Source: Chitinophaga flava
Lineage (GTDB): Bacteria > Bacteroidota > Bacteroidia > Chitinophagales > Chitinophagaceae
Direction of reading: 5' to 3'
Length of the DNA: 64,000 nucleotides
Assembly: GCF_003308995.1 (NCBI RefSeq)
Contig: NZ_QFFJ01000002.1
Location: 186,001-250,000 of the forward strand
The notes below the pieces were generated by a model that made no database searches, was not told the origin of the DNA, and saw only the letters and a program-made list of their open reading frames with translations. Shown in pieces: positions 25,198 through 32,930 of this stretch. The first letter of the stretch is position 1, and every line of letters begins with the position of its first letter. Made by a program: the position numbers and the translations under genes.

Positions 25198-27378
25198 ATG
25201 CATAAATTTATCTTGTGTTTGCTGGTGAGCCTTCCCACGTATGTAGCTGCCCAAAAAAAAGACTCCACCATTAAAGAATTGAAAGAGATCGCTGTTGTTT
25301 CCAAAAAGAAGACAGTGGAATTTAAGGATGGGAAAGTCGTGTATAATGTCAGTAGTAGTGTGAATGCCGCCGGGAGTAATGCCCTGGAACTGCTGAAACG
25401 CTCTCCGGGCGTAATGGTAGACCCTACCAATGGTATCTCCTTAAATGGTAAGTCCGGCGTGACAGTGTATATCGACGGCAAACCCAGTTATATGCAGGGT
25501 GATGCACTCGCTGCATTATTGAAATCATTACAGTCGGCCAATATACATAGTATAGAACTGCTGCCTAATCCGTCAAGTAAATACGATGCCGCCGGCAGCG
25601 GTGGTATCATCAACATACGCCTGAAAAAAAATACAGCCACCGGCTTTAACGGCGATATCGCTGCCGGTATGCATTTCGGGGAAACACCCAAAACAGAAGC
25701 AGCTCTTAATCTCAACTACCGCACCGGTAAATTTAATCTCTATGGTAACTACAACCATTATTTCGGTTATCATAACATGGAATACGACTTTTACCGTATT
25801 CAGGAAGGAGAAATCACTGATAACCGCACCCGCGATGTAGATATGCGCAATCCGGTGAACTTTAAGGCAGGTATTGATTATAACATCAGCAGCCGTCACA
25901 CCATAGGGCTGATGATGAATGCCAACCTGTATTTCGGGCCAGGCATGACAAACACCACCACCTATCTGCATGATGCTGCCACAGAAAAACTGCAGTCCAT
26001 GCTAAAGGCTACTAACGACTATTATTCCCAGAAACAAAACTGGAAAAACTACAATTTCAACTACCAGTATAAAGATACCTCCGGCCGCCTGTTCACTACA
26101 GACCTCGATTACGGCTACTATCGCGCCCGTATCAAAAACATACTGTACAACCACTTTCTTAAAGCAGACAGTGTAACAGAAACGGACAGATATACCCTGC
26201 GTACTTTTAACAATAGTGATATCAACATTTACGGTGTTAAAGCTGATTATGAACAACCACTGCATCGTGGAAAGTTGTATGCTGGTGTGAAAGGCAATGC
26301 GGTTATCAGTGATAACTGGGTACAGATTTTTGATGTGAAGAATGATGTGGATTATCTGAATGATCTGAAGAGTAATACCTTCCGTTATGAAGAAAGAGTA
26401 TATGCCGCCTATCTGATGGCCGACCAGCAATGGGGCAAATGGAAAATACAGGCTGGTGTGAGAGCAGAACAAACCACAGCTGATGGCGTATTAAATGCTA
26501 AAAGTTTATCTACTGCCAAAGATACCGTGCAACAGGTAAACAACCGTTACCTGGACTTTTTCCCATCCATGCAGCTGTCTTTCCGCCAGTCGGAGGAACA
26601 TAACTTCACCCTGTTGTACAACCGGAAGATAGACCGGCCTACCTATACAGATCTGAATCCTTTCAGTTATCAGCTTGATGAATTATCGTCCTGGCAGGGT
26701 AATGCTTTCCTGCGTCCACAGTATTCCAACAGTGTTACGCTGGGATACAATGCCACCGGCATACTGGCAGCTACGTTAACGTATACACACAGACAGGATA
26801 TGTTTGTACCGGTAACAGACAGCCTGGCTGGTAACAGAATGGTGATGACACCTAAAAATGTGGGTTCCCAGCATCTGCTGTCCCTGAATATTTCTTCCAG
26901 TGTGTCTCCTTTGCCCTGGTGGAATATCACAGCCAATGTGAATGTTTTCCACAAACAGAATATCATCAGTTTTGATGAGCTGCGCAAGGCTACTCTGCGT
27001 ATAAATACTGTACTGTTGAATGTGCAGCAGGTGTTTGATCTTGATAAAAAGACACAGGCGGAAATCAGCGGTAACTACCAGTCTCCGGACATCTACGGTG
27101 GTTTTCAACGGAGTAAACACAACTGGCAGGTGAATATCGGGGTACAGCGTAAAATAATGAAAGGCAATGCCACTGTCAGGGTGGGTATCAATGATCTCTT
27201 CCAGACTTACCGTTGGTATGGGGTTCGTGATTTTGATGGACTGTACTACCGGAACCGTGGTATGGAAGACTCCCGTCAGTTAAGACTAGGCTTCAGTTAT
27301 CGTTTTGGTAACATAAAACTGGCAAAATCAAGGGAACGTAGCTCCGGATTGGAAAACGAATCCAGAAGGGTAAAATAA
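25198..27378 (+). CDS. TonB-dependent receptor-like outer-membrane protein (OMP_b-brl_3 type)
   Basis: 726 aa from the ATG at 25198, which starts the signal peptide MHKFILCLLVSLPTYVAAQ; a TTG three codons upstream is less likely. There is no carboxypeptidase-like domain. The plug is at about residues 25-140 (LKEIAVVSKKKTVEFKDGKV, ALELLKRSPGVMVDPTNGIS, VTVYIDGKPSYM, LPNPSSKYDAAGSGGIINI). A ~590-residue barrel ends with YRNRGMEDSRQLRLGFSYRF. This smaller class of receptor (also called outer-membrane beta-barrel family protein) differs from SusC and has no SusD here. Its ligand is unknown. The next gene begins 44 bp downstream, so the three genes to 28990 may be one operon. Confidence 0.9.
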   Translation: MHKFILCLLVSLPTYVAAQKKDSTIKELKEIAVVSKKKTVEFKDGKVVYNVSSSVNAAGSNALELLKRSPGVMVDPTNGISLNGKSGVTVYIDGKPSYMQGDALAALLKSLQSANIHSIELLPNPSSKYDAAGSGGIINIRLKKNTATGFNGDIAAGMHFGETPKTEAALNLNYRTGKFNLYGNYNHYFGYHNMEYDFYRIQEGEITDNRTRDVDMRNPVNFKAGIDYNISSRHTIGLMMNANLYFGPGMTNTTTYLHDAATEKLQSMLKATNDYYSQKQNWKNYNFNYQYKDTSGRLFTTDLDYGYYRARIKNILYNHFLKADSVTETDRYTLRTFNNSDINIYGVKADYEQPLHRGKLYAGVKGNAVISDNWVQIFDVKNDVDYLNDLKSNTFRYEERVYAAYLMADQQWGKWKIQAGVRAEQTTADGVLNAKSLSTAKDTVQQVNNRYLDFFPSMQLSFRQSEEHNFTLLYNRKIDRPTYTDLNPFSYQLDELSSWQGNAFLRPQYSNSVTLGYNATGILAATLTYTHRQDMFVPVTDSLAGNRMVMTPKNVGSQHLLSLNISSSVSPLPWWNITANVNVFHKQNIISFDELRKATLRINTVLLNVQQVFDLDKKTQAEISGNYQSPDIYGGFQRSKHNWQVNIGVQRKIMKGNATVRVGINDLFQTYRWYGVRDFDGLYYRNRGMEDSRQLRLGFSYRFGNIKLAKSRERSSGLENESRRVK

Positions 27379-27422
27379 TAGCAATAAACAATTAATTTAG
27401 CGGTCTAAAATCGAATATACTA

Positions 27423-28154
27423 ATGAAGTATCTGATGTTTGTAGCCGCCCTTTTTGGAGTATTGCGTCTTTCTGCCCAGGAAGAGACCGAATACAGGGAT
27501 CCCAGCAAAACAAGCCAGTCTTATGGCGACTACAGAGGAAAAAAAACAGTGCCACCATACGGACTGGCAAAAGTAAAAGCACTGATTGACAAGACCCCTT
27601 TCGGTGACGATGAGAGCCTCCGGCTCAGCAACAAGGATTATATGGGGCTTTCCCTCCGGGAGAAGTTTACCTACCACCTGATCCATGCGGAGATCTCTGC
27701 TCAGAACTGTGATGTGCGTCCGCCTATACAGGATGAAGACAAGAAGATATTCGGCCAGATGGCAGAGGGTTTTAACGAATCTGTCTGGAGCGATCGTCAG
27801 TCCAAGTTCCTGATCAGCAATCGGGATTCCGTGATGGCACTGATCAAAGAGTCGGTGAACCGCAGCAAAAGAATGGGCGCCAACTATAAGATGGCGATCA
27901 CGGAAGTCAATGGATGGGAGATGATTCCTTTTATCATTGATCTCTACAATGCAGACCATAAAGACCGGGACTTGCTGACCCTGTTAATGTTGCTGCTGAA
28001 AAACAATGAATACAAGCCTTTCATGACGTCGCTGTCATATCGCAAACTGTATGGTGATGACGGCAACTATCAGTCTTATATTGATTTTAACAAGGCCAAT
28101 GAAGACCTGATCATGCAAAGGGCCAGAGATTTTTATAGCACCCGCGGCAAATGA
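27423..28154 (+). CDS. Exported protein of unknown function
   Basis: 243 aa with a Sec signal (MKYLMFVAALFGVLRLSAQ). The mature protein is largely helical and charged: PPYGLAKVKALIDKTPFGDD, MGLSLREKFTYHLIHAEISA, then FIIDLYNADHKDRDLLTLLM and NKANEDLIMQRARDFYST. I recognise no family. Its stop codon overlaps the start of the next gene in an ATGA arrangement, implying translational coupling with the formylglycine-generating-enzyme-like protein; it may be its substrate or partner (inference). Confidence 0.75.
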   Translation: MKYLMFVAALFGVLRLSAQEETEYRDPSKTSQSYGDYRGKKTVPPYGLAKVKALIDKTPFGDDESLRLSNKDYMGLSLREKFTYHLIHAEISAQNCDVRPPIQDEDKKIFGQMAEGFNESVWSDRQSKFLISNRDSVMALIKESVNRSKRMGANYKMAITEVNGWEMIPFIIDLYNADHKDRDLLTLLMLLLKNNEYKPFMTSLSYRKLYGDDGNYQSYIDFNKANEDLIMQRARDFYSTRGK

Positions 28155-28990
28155 AGACGTTCCTGAAATATTGTTTACAACATATTACCCCGGTTCTGCT
28201 GATGCTGGCCGGGGTAAATGCTGTTAAGGGCCAGTCTCCTGCCTTTGTGCATGTGCCGGCAGGAGAGTATAAGGTAGGGAAGAAGGATTACCCCATGAAT
28301 CCTTTGCGGATTGTACATACCGATGGATTTGATATCGCCGCCACAGAACTTACGAATACTGATTTTGAAAAATTCGTACAAGCCACTGGTTATGTCACCG
28401 ATGCGGAACGCCTGAAAAACGCGCTGGTATTTGAGCCTGGCCTTCGCGAATTCCGCTGGCTGGAAGATAGTACTGCTTACTGGCGTTATCCTAATGGTAT
28501 CAGCCGGGGTGGGATTACCAGTAAAATGAATCATCCTGTAACCTGTATCAGTTACCGCGACGCCATCGCCTATTGCCAGTGGGCCGGCGTAAGACTGCCC
28601 ACTCTCGATGAATGGGAGATCGCTTCCCGTGCAGGCGCCAGCACTACCTACTTCTGGGGGGATGATCTGCTGGAGATATCCACTTATGCTAATGTATGGC
28701 ATGGGCGCGATCATCTTAAGGCCGATAGTAGCGATGGGTTTTTGTATACCGCTCCTGTAGCGAGTTTTAAGCCCAATCCCTGGGGATTGTATGATGTATA
28801 CGGCAATATCTTCGAATTCTGCGAAGGCCGTGCACCTACCGATGAAAAAAACAGCCGTGTCGTGCATGCCCGCGGCGGCTCCTGGTGGTGTAGTAAAAAC
28901 TCCTGCAGCTTCTTTAACTCCGTGGATATCGGGCGTGTAAAACGCGGAGCTTCCTTTAGTAATCTGGGGCTTCGGGTAGTGAAAAAGTAA
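28151..28990 (+). CDS. SUMF1/EgtB/PvdO-family protein, formylglycine-generating-enzyme-like
   Basis: 279 aa, exported (signal region TPVLLMLAGVNAVKGQ). An FGE-sulfatase domain covers residues ~30-279: FVHVPAGEYKVGKK, IAATELTNTDFEKFV, HPVTCISYRDAIAYCQWAGV, RLPTLDEWEIASRAG, WGLYDVYGNIFEFCEG, RGGSWWCSKNSCSFF, GLRVVKK. Cys247 and Cys252 form the C-x4-C pair that binds copper in true formylglycine-generating enzymes, so oxidation of a Cys in a sulfatase or other target is possible. Many family members are instead non-catalytic or modify other proteins. No sulfatase gene is in the window. It is coupled to the unknown gene upstream. Confidence 0.9.
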   Translation: MKTFLKYCLQHITPVLLMLAGVNAVKGQSPAFVHVPAGEYKVGKKDYPMNPLRIVHTDGFDIAATELTNTDFEKFVQATGYVTDAERLKNALVFEPGLREFRWLEDSTAYWRYPNGISRGGITSKMNHPVTCISYRDAIAYCQWAGVRLPTLDEWEIASRAGASTTYFWGDDLLEISTYANVWHGRDHLKADSSDGFLYTAPVASFKPNPWGLYDVYGNIFEFCEGRAPTDEKNSRVVHARGGSWWCSKNSCSFFNSVDIGRVKRGASFSNLGLRVVKK

Positions 28991-29015
28991 GTCTGGCTAT
29001 TATGCTATCTGCAAA

Positions 29016-29046
29016 AAAAAACTTTACATTTTTTGTAAAGTTTTTT
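29016..29046. terminator. 13-bp hairpin: terminator or operator of the GNAT/HTH pair
   Basis: AAAAAACTTTACA (29016-29028) pairs perfectly with TGTAAAGTTTTTT (29034-29046) around five T residues. It can terminate the upstream gene. It ends only 12 bp before the start codon of the GNAT gene, so it could also be the operator bound by the HTH protein. Confidence 0.65.
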
Positions 29047-29058
29047 GTATTTTAGGTA

Positions 29059-29532
29059 ATGGAAATTATTGAACTTGTTTCAGATAAAAGAAAAAGTGTC
29101 ATAATAACCAGCATGATGAAAGATGAAGTAAAATCCTTACCTAAAGGCCGATTTTACTTTAATTGGAAGGTATTAGAGGAATCAAGTACGATATATAAGT
29201 TACAACTAAGTGGAGAAGAGGATATTCTTGGGCTGGTAGCATTAATCCATTTTCCGGAAGAATCCCGGATTGAGATAAAACTGATCACTTCTTCAAGGGA
29301 AAATATTGGGAAAAAGAAAAAGTACGACGGTATTGTTGGTTGTCTGATAGGGTTTGCCTGTCAGTTGAGTTTGGAAAAATATGGTGAATTTGCTTGTGTC
29401 TCATTGGTTCCAAAGACAGAAATCAGGCAACACTATATCGAAAAATATGGGATGCTGGATGCCGGTTGGCAGTTGTTTTTGGATGGGGGGAGATTGCTGA
29501 ACATCGTAAAAAAATATGTACTATGCGTTTGA
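29059..29532 (+). CDS. GNAT-fold acetyltransferase-like protein, possible toxin
   Basis: 157 aa. The C-terminal half has a GNAT-like pattern: EIKLITSSRENIGKKKKYDG, VGCLIGFACQLSLEKYGEF, then VSLVPKTEIRQHYIEKYGM and LFLDGGRLLNIVKKY. The N-terminal half (SVIITSMMKDEVKSLPKGRF YFNWK) looks like the start of the fold. No signal peptide. It overlaps the next gene, which encodes an HTH protein, by 10 bp, and the pair stands alone between terminator-like hairpins. This layout suggests a toxin-antitoxin module in the toxin-first order known for HigBA. Base composition is more A/T-rich than in neighbouring genes, suggesting transfer. Toxicity is not shown by sequence. Confidence 0.65.
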   Translation: MEIIELVSDKRKSVIITSMMKDEVKSLPKGRFYFNWKVLEESSTIYKLQLSGEEDILGLVALIHFPEESRIEIKLITSSRENIGKKKKYDGIVGCLIGFACQLSLEKYGEFACVSLVPKTEIRQHYIEKYGMLDAGWQLFLDGGRLLNIVKKYVLCV

Positions 29533-30044
29533 AAGGGCTTACAAAGAAAAAGTTGGCGGATATTGGAGATAATTATGTGTTGACTGAAAAACTTTCTCCT
29601 GGGCAGGAGGCTTTGGCTAGAAAACAACTGGCGGAAGCCCGGAAAAGGACGCAGGCTGAGATGTCGGAGCGGGAAAAACTGATAGCTAATCTCCTTCAGT
29701 TGAAATTTCGTTTGGAAGACTATATCAATAACAAGGAATTTGATGAGCAGAAGACATTTGGATATTTTTTAAAAGAATACCTGCAACTGATTCATAAGAA
29801 AAGGAATGAGTTTGCTGCTGAAATAGACATTCATGAAACGCTGCTTAGTCAATTAATTAATAACCACAGATCTCCCAGTGATAATATTATGATCAGGTTG
29901 GAACTTCACTCCAATAATTCCATTCCGGCAACCTACTGGTATAAGCTTGTTGAAAAACAGAAAGAACATTATATAGGAACCAATAAGGAGCTGAGGAAAG
30001 CCGAAAAAAAGTTTGTCCGGAACAGAATTAAGGTCTCTGTTTAA
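29523..30044 (+). CDS. Helix-turn-helix protein, possible antitoxin partner of the GNAT gene
   Basis: 173 aa from the ATG at 29523, ten bp inside the upstream gene. An N-terminal charged coiled-coil stretch covers about residues 10-70 (LSPGQEALARKQLAEARKRT QAEMSEREK). The C-terminal half carries an XRE/HigA-like helix-turn-helix: FGYFLKEYLQLIHKKRNEFA AEIDIHETLLSQLINNHR, then SDNIMIRLELHSNNSIPATY WYKLVEKQKEHY. The L-S-x-L-I-N segment fits the recognition helix. It probably binds the operator region upstream of the pair and neutralises the GNAT protein. An in-frame start further upstream (29394) would lie wholly inside the GNAT gene and is not favoured. Confidence 0.7.
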   Translation: MRLKGLTKKKLADIGDNYVLTEKLSPGQEALARKQLAEARKRTQAEMSEREKLIANLLQLKFRLEDYINNKEFDEQKTFGYFLKEYLQLIHKKRNEFAAEIDIHETLLSQLINNHRSPSDNIMIRLELHSNNSIPATYWYKLVEKQKEHYIGTNKELRKAEKKFVRNRIKVSV

Positions 30045-30121
30045 ATACCTCCCTTTTTTTATAAACGGTAGCCATCATATGCAGCTTCATTAATACCTTG
30101 CTGGTATCAACTGATATGCTT

Positions 30122-30577
30122 ATGAACAAGACTGTAGCAAGTATCCTCGTCCTATTGCTGGGCGGTGTGTTCACCTCCTATGCCCAAACCAAAGCAGATT
30201 CGCTGGCTATCCGGCGGGCAGCGCTGGATTACATTGAATCCCAACACAAGCCTGACTCCGCGCAGATGGCGAGATGTCTGCATCCGCGACTGGTGAAACG
30301 TACCTTCTGGAAGTATCCCCGACAATCAAGGGAGTATCTGCGTGAATCACATGCAGATGAAATGGTGATGCTGGCGGCTTCCTACAATGTCAAAGGTGAT
30401 AAGTTTCCGGCCACTCCCCGGAAGGAGGTGGTGTTGCTGGATGTTAGTTCCAACACAGCTTCTGTAAAGTTGTATGCCGATGACTGGATTGATTACATGC
30501 ACCTGGCAAAACTCAACGACGAGTGGAAGATCGTGAATGTATTATGGCAGTTTAATGATGTCAAAAGACACCAGTAA
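30122..30577 (+). CDS. NTF2-like / putative lumazine-binding family exported protein
   Basis: About 151 aa from the ATG at 30122 (alternatives at 30116 and 30098), giving the signal MNKTVASILVLLLGGVFTSYA. The mature domain has the snoaL/NTF2-like cone fold seen in DUF4440 and Lumazine_bd_2 proteins: IRRAALDYIESQHKPDSAQM ARCLHPRLVKR, then VLLDVSSNTASVKLYADDWI DYMHLAKLNDEWKIVNVLWQ. Such proteins may bind a small ligand or be inactive enzymes. It is monocistronic; a convergent zinc-ribbon gene lies beyond the shared terminator. Confidence 0.82.
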   Translation: MNKTVASILVLLLGGVFTSYAQTKADSLAIRRAALDYIESQHKPDSAQMARCLHPRLVKRTFWKYPRQSREYLRESHADEMVMLAASYNVKGDKFPATPRKEVVLLDVSSNTASVKLYADDWIDYMHLAKLNDEWKIVNVLWQFNDVKRHQ

Positions 30578-30595
30578 GGGGTAGAAACGTATTGA

Positions 30596-30626
30596 AAGGG
30601 AGATGCCGGTAAATGGTGTCTCCCTT
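30596..30626. terminator. Bidirectional hairpin terminator
   Basis: AAGGGAGATGCC (30596-30607) pairs with GGTGTCTCCCTT (30615-30626), two G-T wobbles, 7-nt loop. It lies between the convergent NTF2-like and zinc-ribbon genes. Confidence 0.75.
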
Positions 30627-30642
30627 GTTATTTCGTATAGCC

Positions 30643-31056
30643 TTATTTGATAGTAATGCCTTCTTTCTTTCTCCGCGCCAGTTCTTTTGAACTCACCTGA
30701 GCTGCAAAGAATAATCCCAACATGATCATGGTGAATAAAAATGCTAAAAATGAGGATACTCCTTGATTCGTAAAGGCGTTCCACCACAGGAGAATGTTAA
30801 AGGGAACCATCAGGTAACCAACTATCTTACCTATGAGAATAGCCACTTTATGTTCCCAGTCTTTGGCAATTCGGGCGGGCGGCGCAGCAGGTGTAGCCAC
30901 TGGCTGGCTGTGTGCAGATGGGCTGTAATTGGGATTTTGAATAGTGAACTGAGAGTTACAGTATTGACAGTCGATTGTAGCCTCCCGCTGTGTGGATGGT
31001 GCTACCGGAGGTGTAAACGTAGTGGCGCCGCAATTGGGGCACTTCACATGCTGCAT
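30643..31056 (-). CDS. Zinc-ribbon membrane protein
   Basis: 137 aa. The N-terminus has two CxxC knuckles, Cys6/Cys9 (VKCPNCGATTF) and Cys30/Cys33 (IDCQYCNSQF), forming a small zinc ribbon. A Pro/Ala-rich linker follows at about residues 44-62, then two membrane helices at about 73-92 (IGKIVGYLMVPFNILLWWNA) and 98-118 (SSFLAFLFTMIMLGLFFAAQ), with a basic tail. Function is unknown; this simple architecture occurs in many bacterial proteins of unclear role. Confidence 0.8.
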   Translation of the reverse strand: MQHVKCPNCGATTFTPPVAPSTQREATIDCQYCNSQFTIQNPNYSPSAHSQPVATPAAPPARIAKDWEHKVAILIGKIVGYLMVPFNILLWWNAFTNQGVSSFLAFLFTMIMLGLFFAAQVSSKELARRKKEGITIK

Positions 31057-31242
31057 GTTGTATCGTTTTTTCGTATAATCTTATTAGATAGATATGTAGC
31101 ACTGCAATCGGGATATTTTGATATGCTGCATATCAGAGTTGGACTCTATAAAACGAAGATATATTTTTTATATAATATTTTATATCCCTCGCAATGCTGG
31201 TGCTGTCGAAGATTTCGTCAAATTTTCATGTTGAAAATTCTC

Positions 31243-31272
31243 TGTAACTTTTGTTTTATGTTCCCGTTTAAT
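31243..31272 (+). promoter_or_regulatory. ECF-sigma-type promoter of the MNIO/RiPP operon
   Basis: TGTAAC (31243-31248), 16-nt spacer, CGTTTAAT (31265-31272). Spacing equals that of the two promoters at 17022 and 24137 (TGTAAC-N16-CTACTAAT), and the second box is close to the CGTC-type -10 element of Bacteroidota ECF promoters. It ends 56 bp upstream of the precursor ATG. The region 31057-31242 shows no other clear signal. Confidence 0.6.
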
Positions 31273-31328
31273 AAACATACTAGTTGCAACTGTATGCATT
31301 TATTCATCCCCTAAAAAAAATCAGTACC

Positions 31329-31493
31329 ATGAAATTGCCCAAATCACTGCTCGGTGCTATCCTGGTGGGTATCACGATGCAGACTGCCACGTCCTGCAAA
31401 AAGGATAAAGCTCCTACTGTAAAAGAGGAAAAGAAAGAAGCCACGGAAAAGAAAAGCATCCCGAGCAATTGCCCTGGTTGCGGTATGGGTTGA
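31329..31493 (+). CDS. RiPP precursor peptide for the adjacent MNIO enzyme (chryseobasin-related class)
   Basis: A 54-aa peptide. A Lys-containing N-region and hydrophobic stretch (LLGAILVGITMQTA) end in a lipobox-like TATSC with Cys23. A highly charged Lys/Glu linker follows (residues 24-43), then the C-terminal core SIPSNCPGCGMG, with Cys48 and Cys51 and a terminal Gly. The MNIO gene starts 15 bp after the stop. Small peptides with an export signal, a Lys/Glu linker and a CPxCG-type C-terminus next to a DUF692 enzyme are the chryseobasin-related class. The two core Cys residues are the expected modification sites. Which modification occurs, and whether the peptide is lipidated or binds copper or iron, cannot be told. 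Confidence 0.82.
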   Translation: MKLPKSLLGAILVGITMQTATSCKKDKAPTVKEEKKEATEKKSIPSNCPGCGMG

Positions 31494-31508
31494 TTAATTT
31501 CATAGAAG

Positions 31509-32633
31509 GTGCCGGAAATATTATCAACAGTAGCCTGTAATCTCGACAACGACATACTGGCCGCCTGTCTTCCATTAATGGAAGCATCCAGGGTAGAAGC
31601 CATTGAATGGGCATTTGATACTTTATTTAATGTAACAGAAGTGCCTTCCTGGTTTGAAGAGCTGTTGACAGCCTACAGTCAGGAAAACAGACTCATAGGT
31701 CATGGTGTGTTCTTTTCTCTTTTCTCCGGAAAATGGTTGCCAGAGCAGGAATCCTGGTTGAAGCACCTGAGAAAGGTGAGCAATGATTTTCACTTTGATC
31801 ATGTGACAGAACATTTTGGTTTTATGACAGGAAAAGATTTCCATCACGGAGCTCCCCTGAATATACCATATACCACTGCTACCCTGGACATAGGACGCGA
31901 CCGGCTGAAAAGGATCTGTGAGGCTTGTAGTTGCCCTGTGGGCCTTGAAAACCTGGCCTTCTCCTATTCTCCTGAGGAAGTAAAAAAACACGGCGCCTTC
32001 CTGGACCAACTCCTGGAACCGGTCAACGGCTTTATCATCCTGGACCTGCACAATCTCTATTGTCAGGTCCATAATTTTAATCTTTCTTTTGATGATATCA
32101 GCATGTTGTATCCACTGCACCGGGTCCGGGAAATCCATATCTCTGGCGGCAGCTGGGAAAACTCTATTGCAACACCTGGCAGAAATATCCGTCGTGATAC
32201 CCATGATGATGCCGTTCCGGAGGAAGTGTTCGCGTATCTGGAGAAAGCCATAGATCTTTGTCCCCATCTCAAATATGTAGTGATGGAACAGCTGGGAACG
32301 GGACTCTACACCGATGCCAGCAAAATCGCGTTCCGCAACGATTTCCTGCGGATGGACGATATCATCAAAAACAAAAACAAAACTATTGCTGTTGCTAATT
32401 CCTTTCTGCCAGAGACGCTGATTGTTCCTCCTGAAGTAAAGGAAGATCTCTCTTTGTATCAGCAACAACTGGAACTTTCGAATATTCTTGAAACAGCACT
32501 TTCATATGAAACTGCAATGACTGCACTCAGCTCCTCCTCTCTGGCACATTCGGCCTGGCAAATAGAACAGTGGGACCCTGCCATGATTGAAACCGCAGTG
32601 AATATTGCACAGAAGTGGAAGAAAAAAACATGA
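31509..32633 (+). CDS. DUF692/MNIO family multinuclear non-heme iron-dependent oxidase
   Basis: 374 aa from a GTG (31509); an in-frame stop lies two codons upstream, which fixes the start. The TIM-barrel domain (~residues 8-280) carries the expected metal-ligand motifs of MbnB/TglH/ChrH-type enzymes: GHGV (His65), TEHFGF (Glu101, His102), GLENLA (Glu147, Asn148), LDLHNL (Asp179, Asn182), EIHISG (His210), DTHDD (Asp230, His232) and VMEQLG (Glu260). Family members oxidise Cys or other residues in a partner peptide using a di- or tri-iron site. Residues ~290-374 add a helical extension (LYQQQLELSNILETALSYET) that may replace the separate partner protein usually encoded nearby. The substrate is almost certainly the 54-aa peptide just upstream. 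Confidence 0.9.
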   Translation: MPEILSTVACNLDNDILAACLPLMEASRVEAIEWAFDTLFNVTEVPSWFEELLTAYSQENRLIGHGVFFSLFSGKWLPEQESWLKHLRKVSNDFHFDHVTEHFGFMTGKDFHHGAPLNIPYTTATLDIGRDRLKRICEACSCPVGLENLAFSYSPEEVKKHGAFLDQLLEPVNGFIILDLHNLYCQVHNFNLSFDDISMLYPLHRVREIHISGGSWENSIATPGRNIRRDTHDDAVPEEVFAYLEKAIDLCPHLKYVVMEQLGTGLYTDASKIAFRNDFLRMDDIIKNKNKTIAVANSFLPETLIVPPEVKEDLSLYQQQLELSNILETALSYETAMTALSSSSLAHSAWQIEQWDPAMIETAVNIAQKWKKKT

Positions 32634-32723
32634 TCCGTTTGTTTCACAACTACAGGATAAAAAAATACAGAACTAGATAATTTATTGGTCGATAGGTGCT
32701 GAAAGCCTGTCAGTTATTACAGC

Positions 32724-32766
32724 AAAAGCAGACGCTTTCCTTTAAGGAAAGCGTCTGCTTTTTTAT
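32724..32766 (+). terminator. Rho-independent terminator of the MNIO operon
   Basis: A 17-bp perfect stem: AAAAGCAGACGCTTTCC (32724-32740) with GGAAAGCGTCTGCTTTT (32746-32762), loop TTTAA, T-rich tail. It lies 90 bp after the MNIO stop, showing the RiPP operon has only two genes. The remaining ~165 bp to the SusC start show no confident signal. Confidence 0.9.
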
Positions 32767-32930
32767 ACGAAAAAAGAAAGAAAATGAAAGTTTACACAAC
32801 GTTAATGTTAAATAAGTGAAACTTTCTGGAATTCGCTCTACTTTGGCGGCCGCATTGCGTACTGTACTAAAATCAACATTAAACAAAAGTTATTATCGCG
32901 CGGTAACTAAAGCTTAAATCAACCTTCACA

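Noticed and set aside
29394..29522. Longer N-terminus for the HTH protein
   Set aside because: The extra 43 codons lie entirely within the GNAT gene in another frame and have no HTH-like character; the ATG at 29523 gives a normal short overlap.
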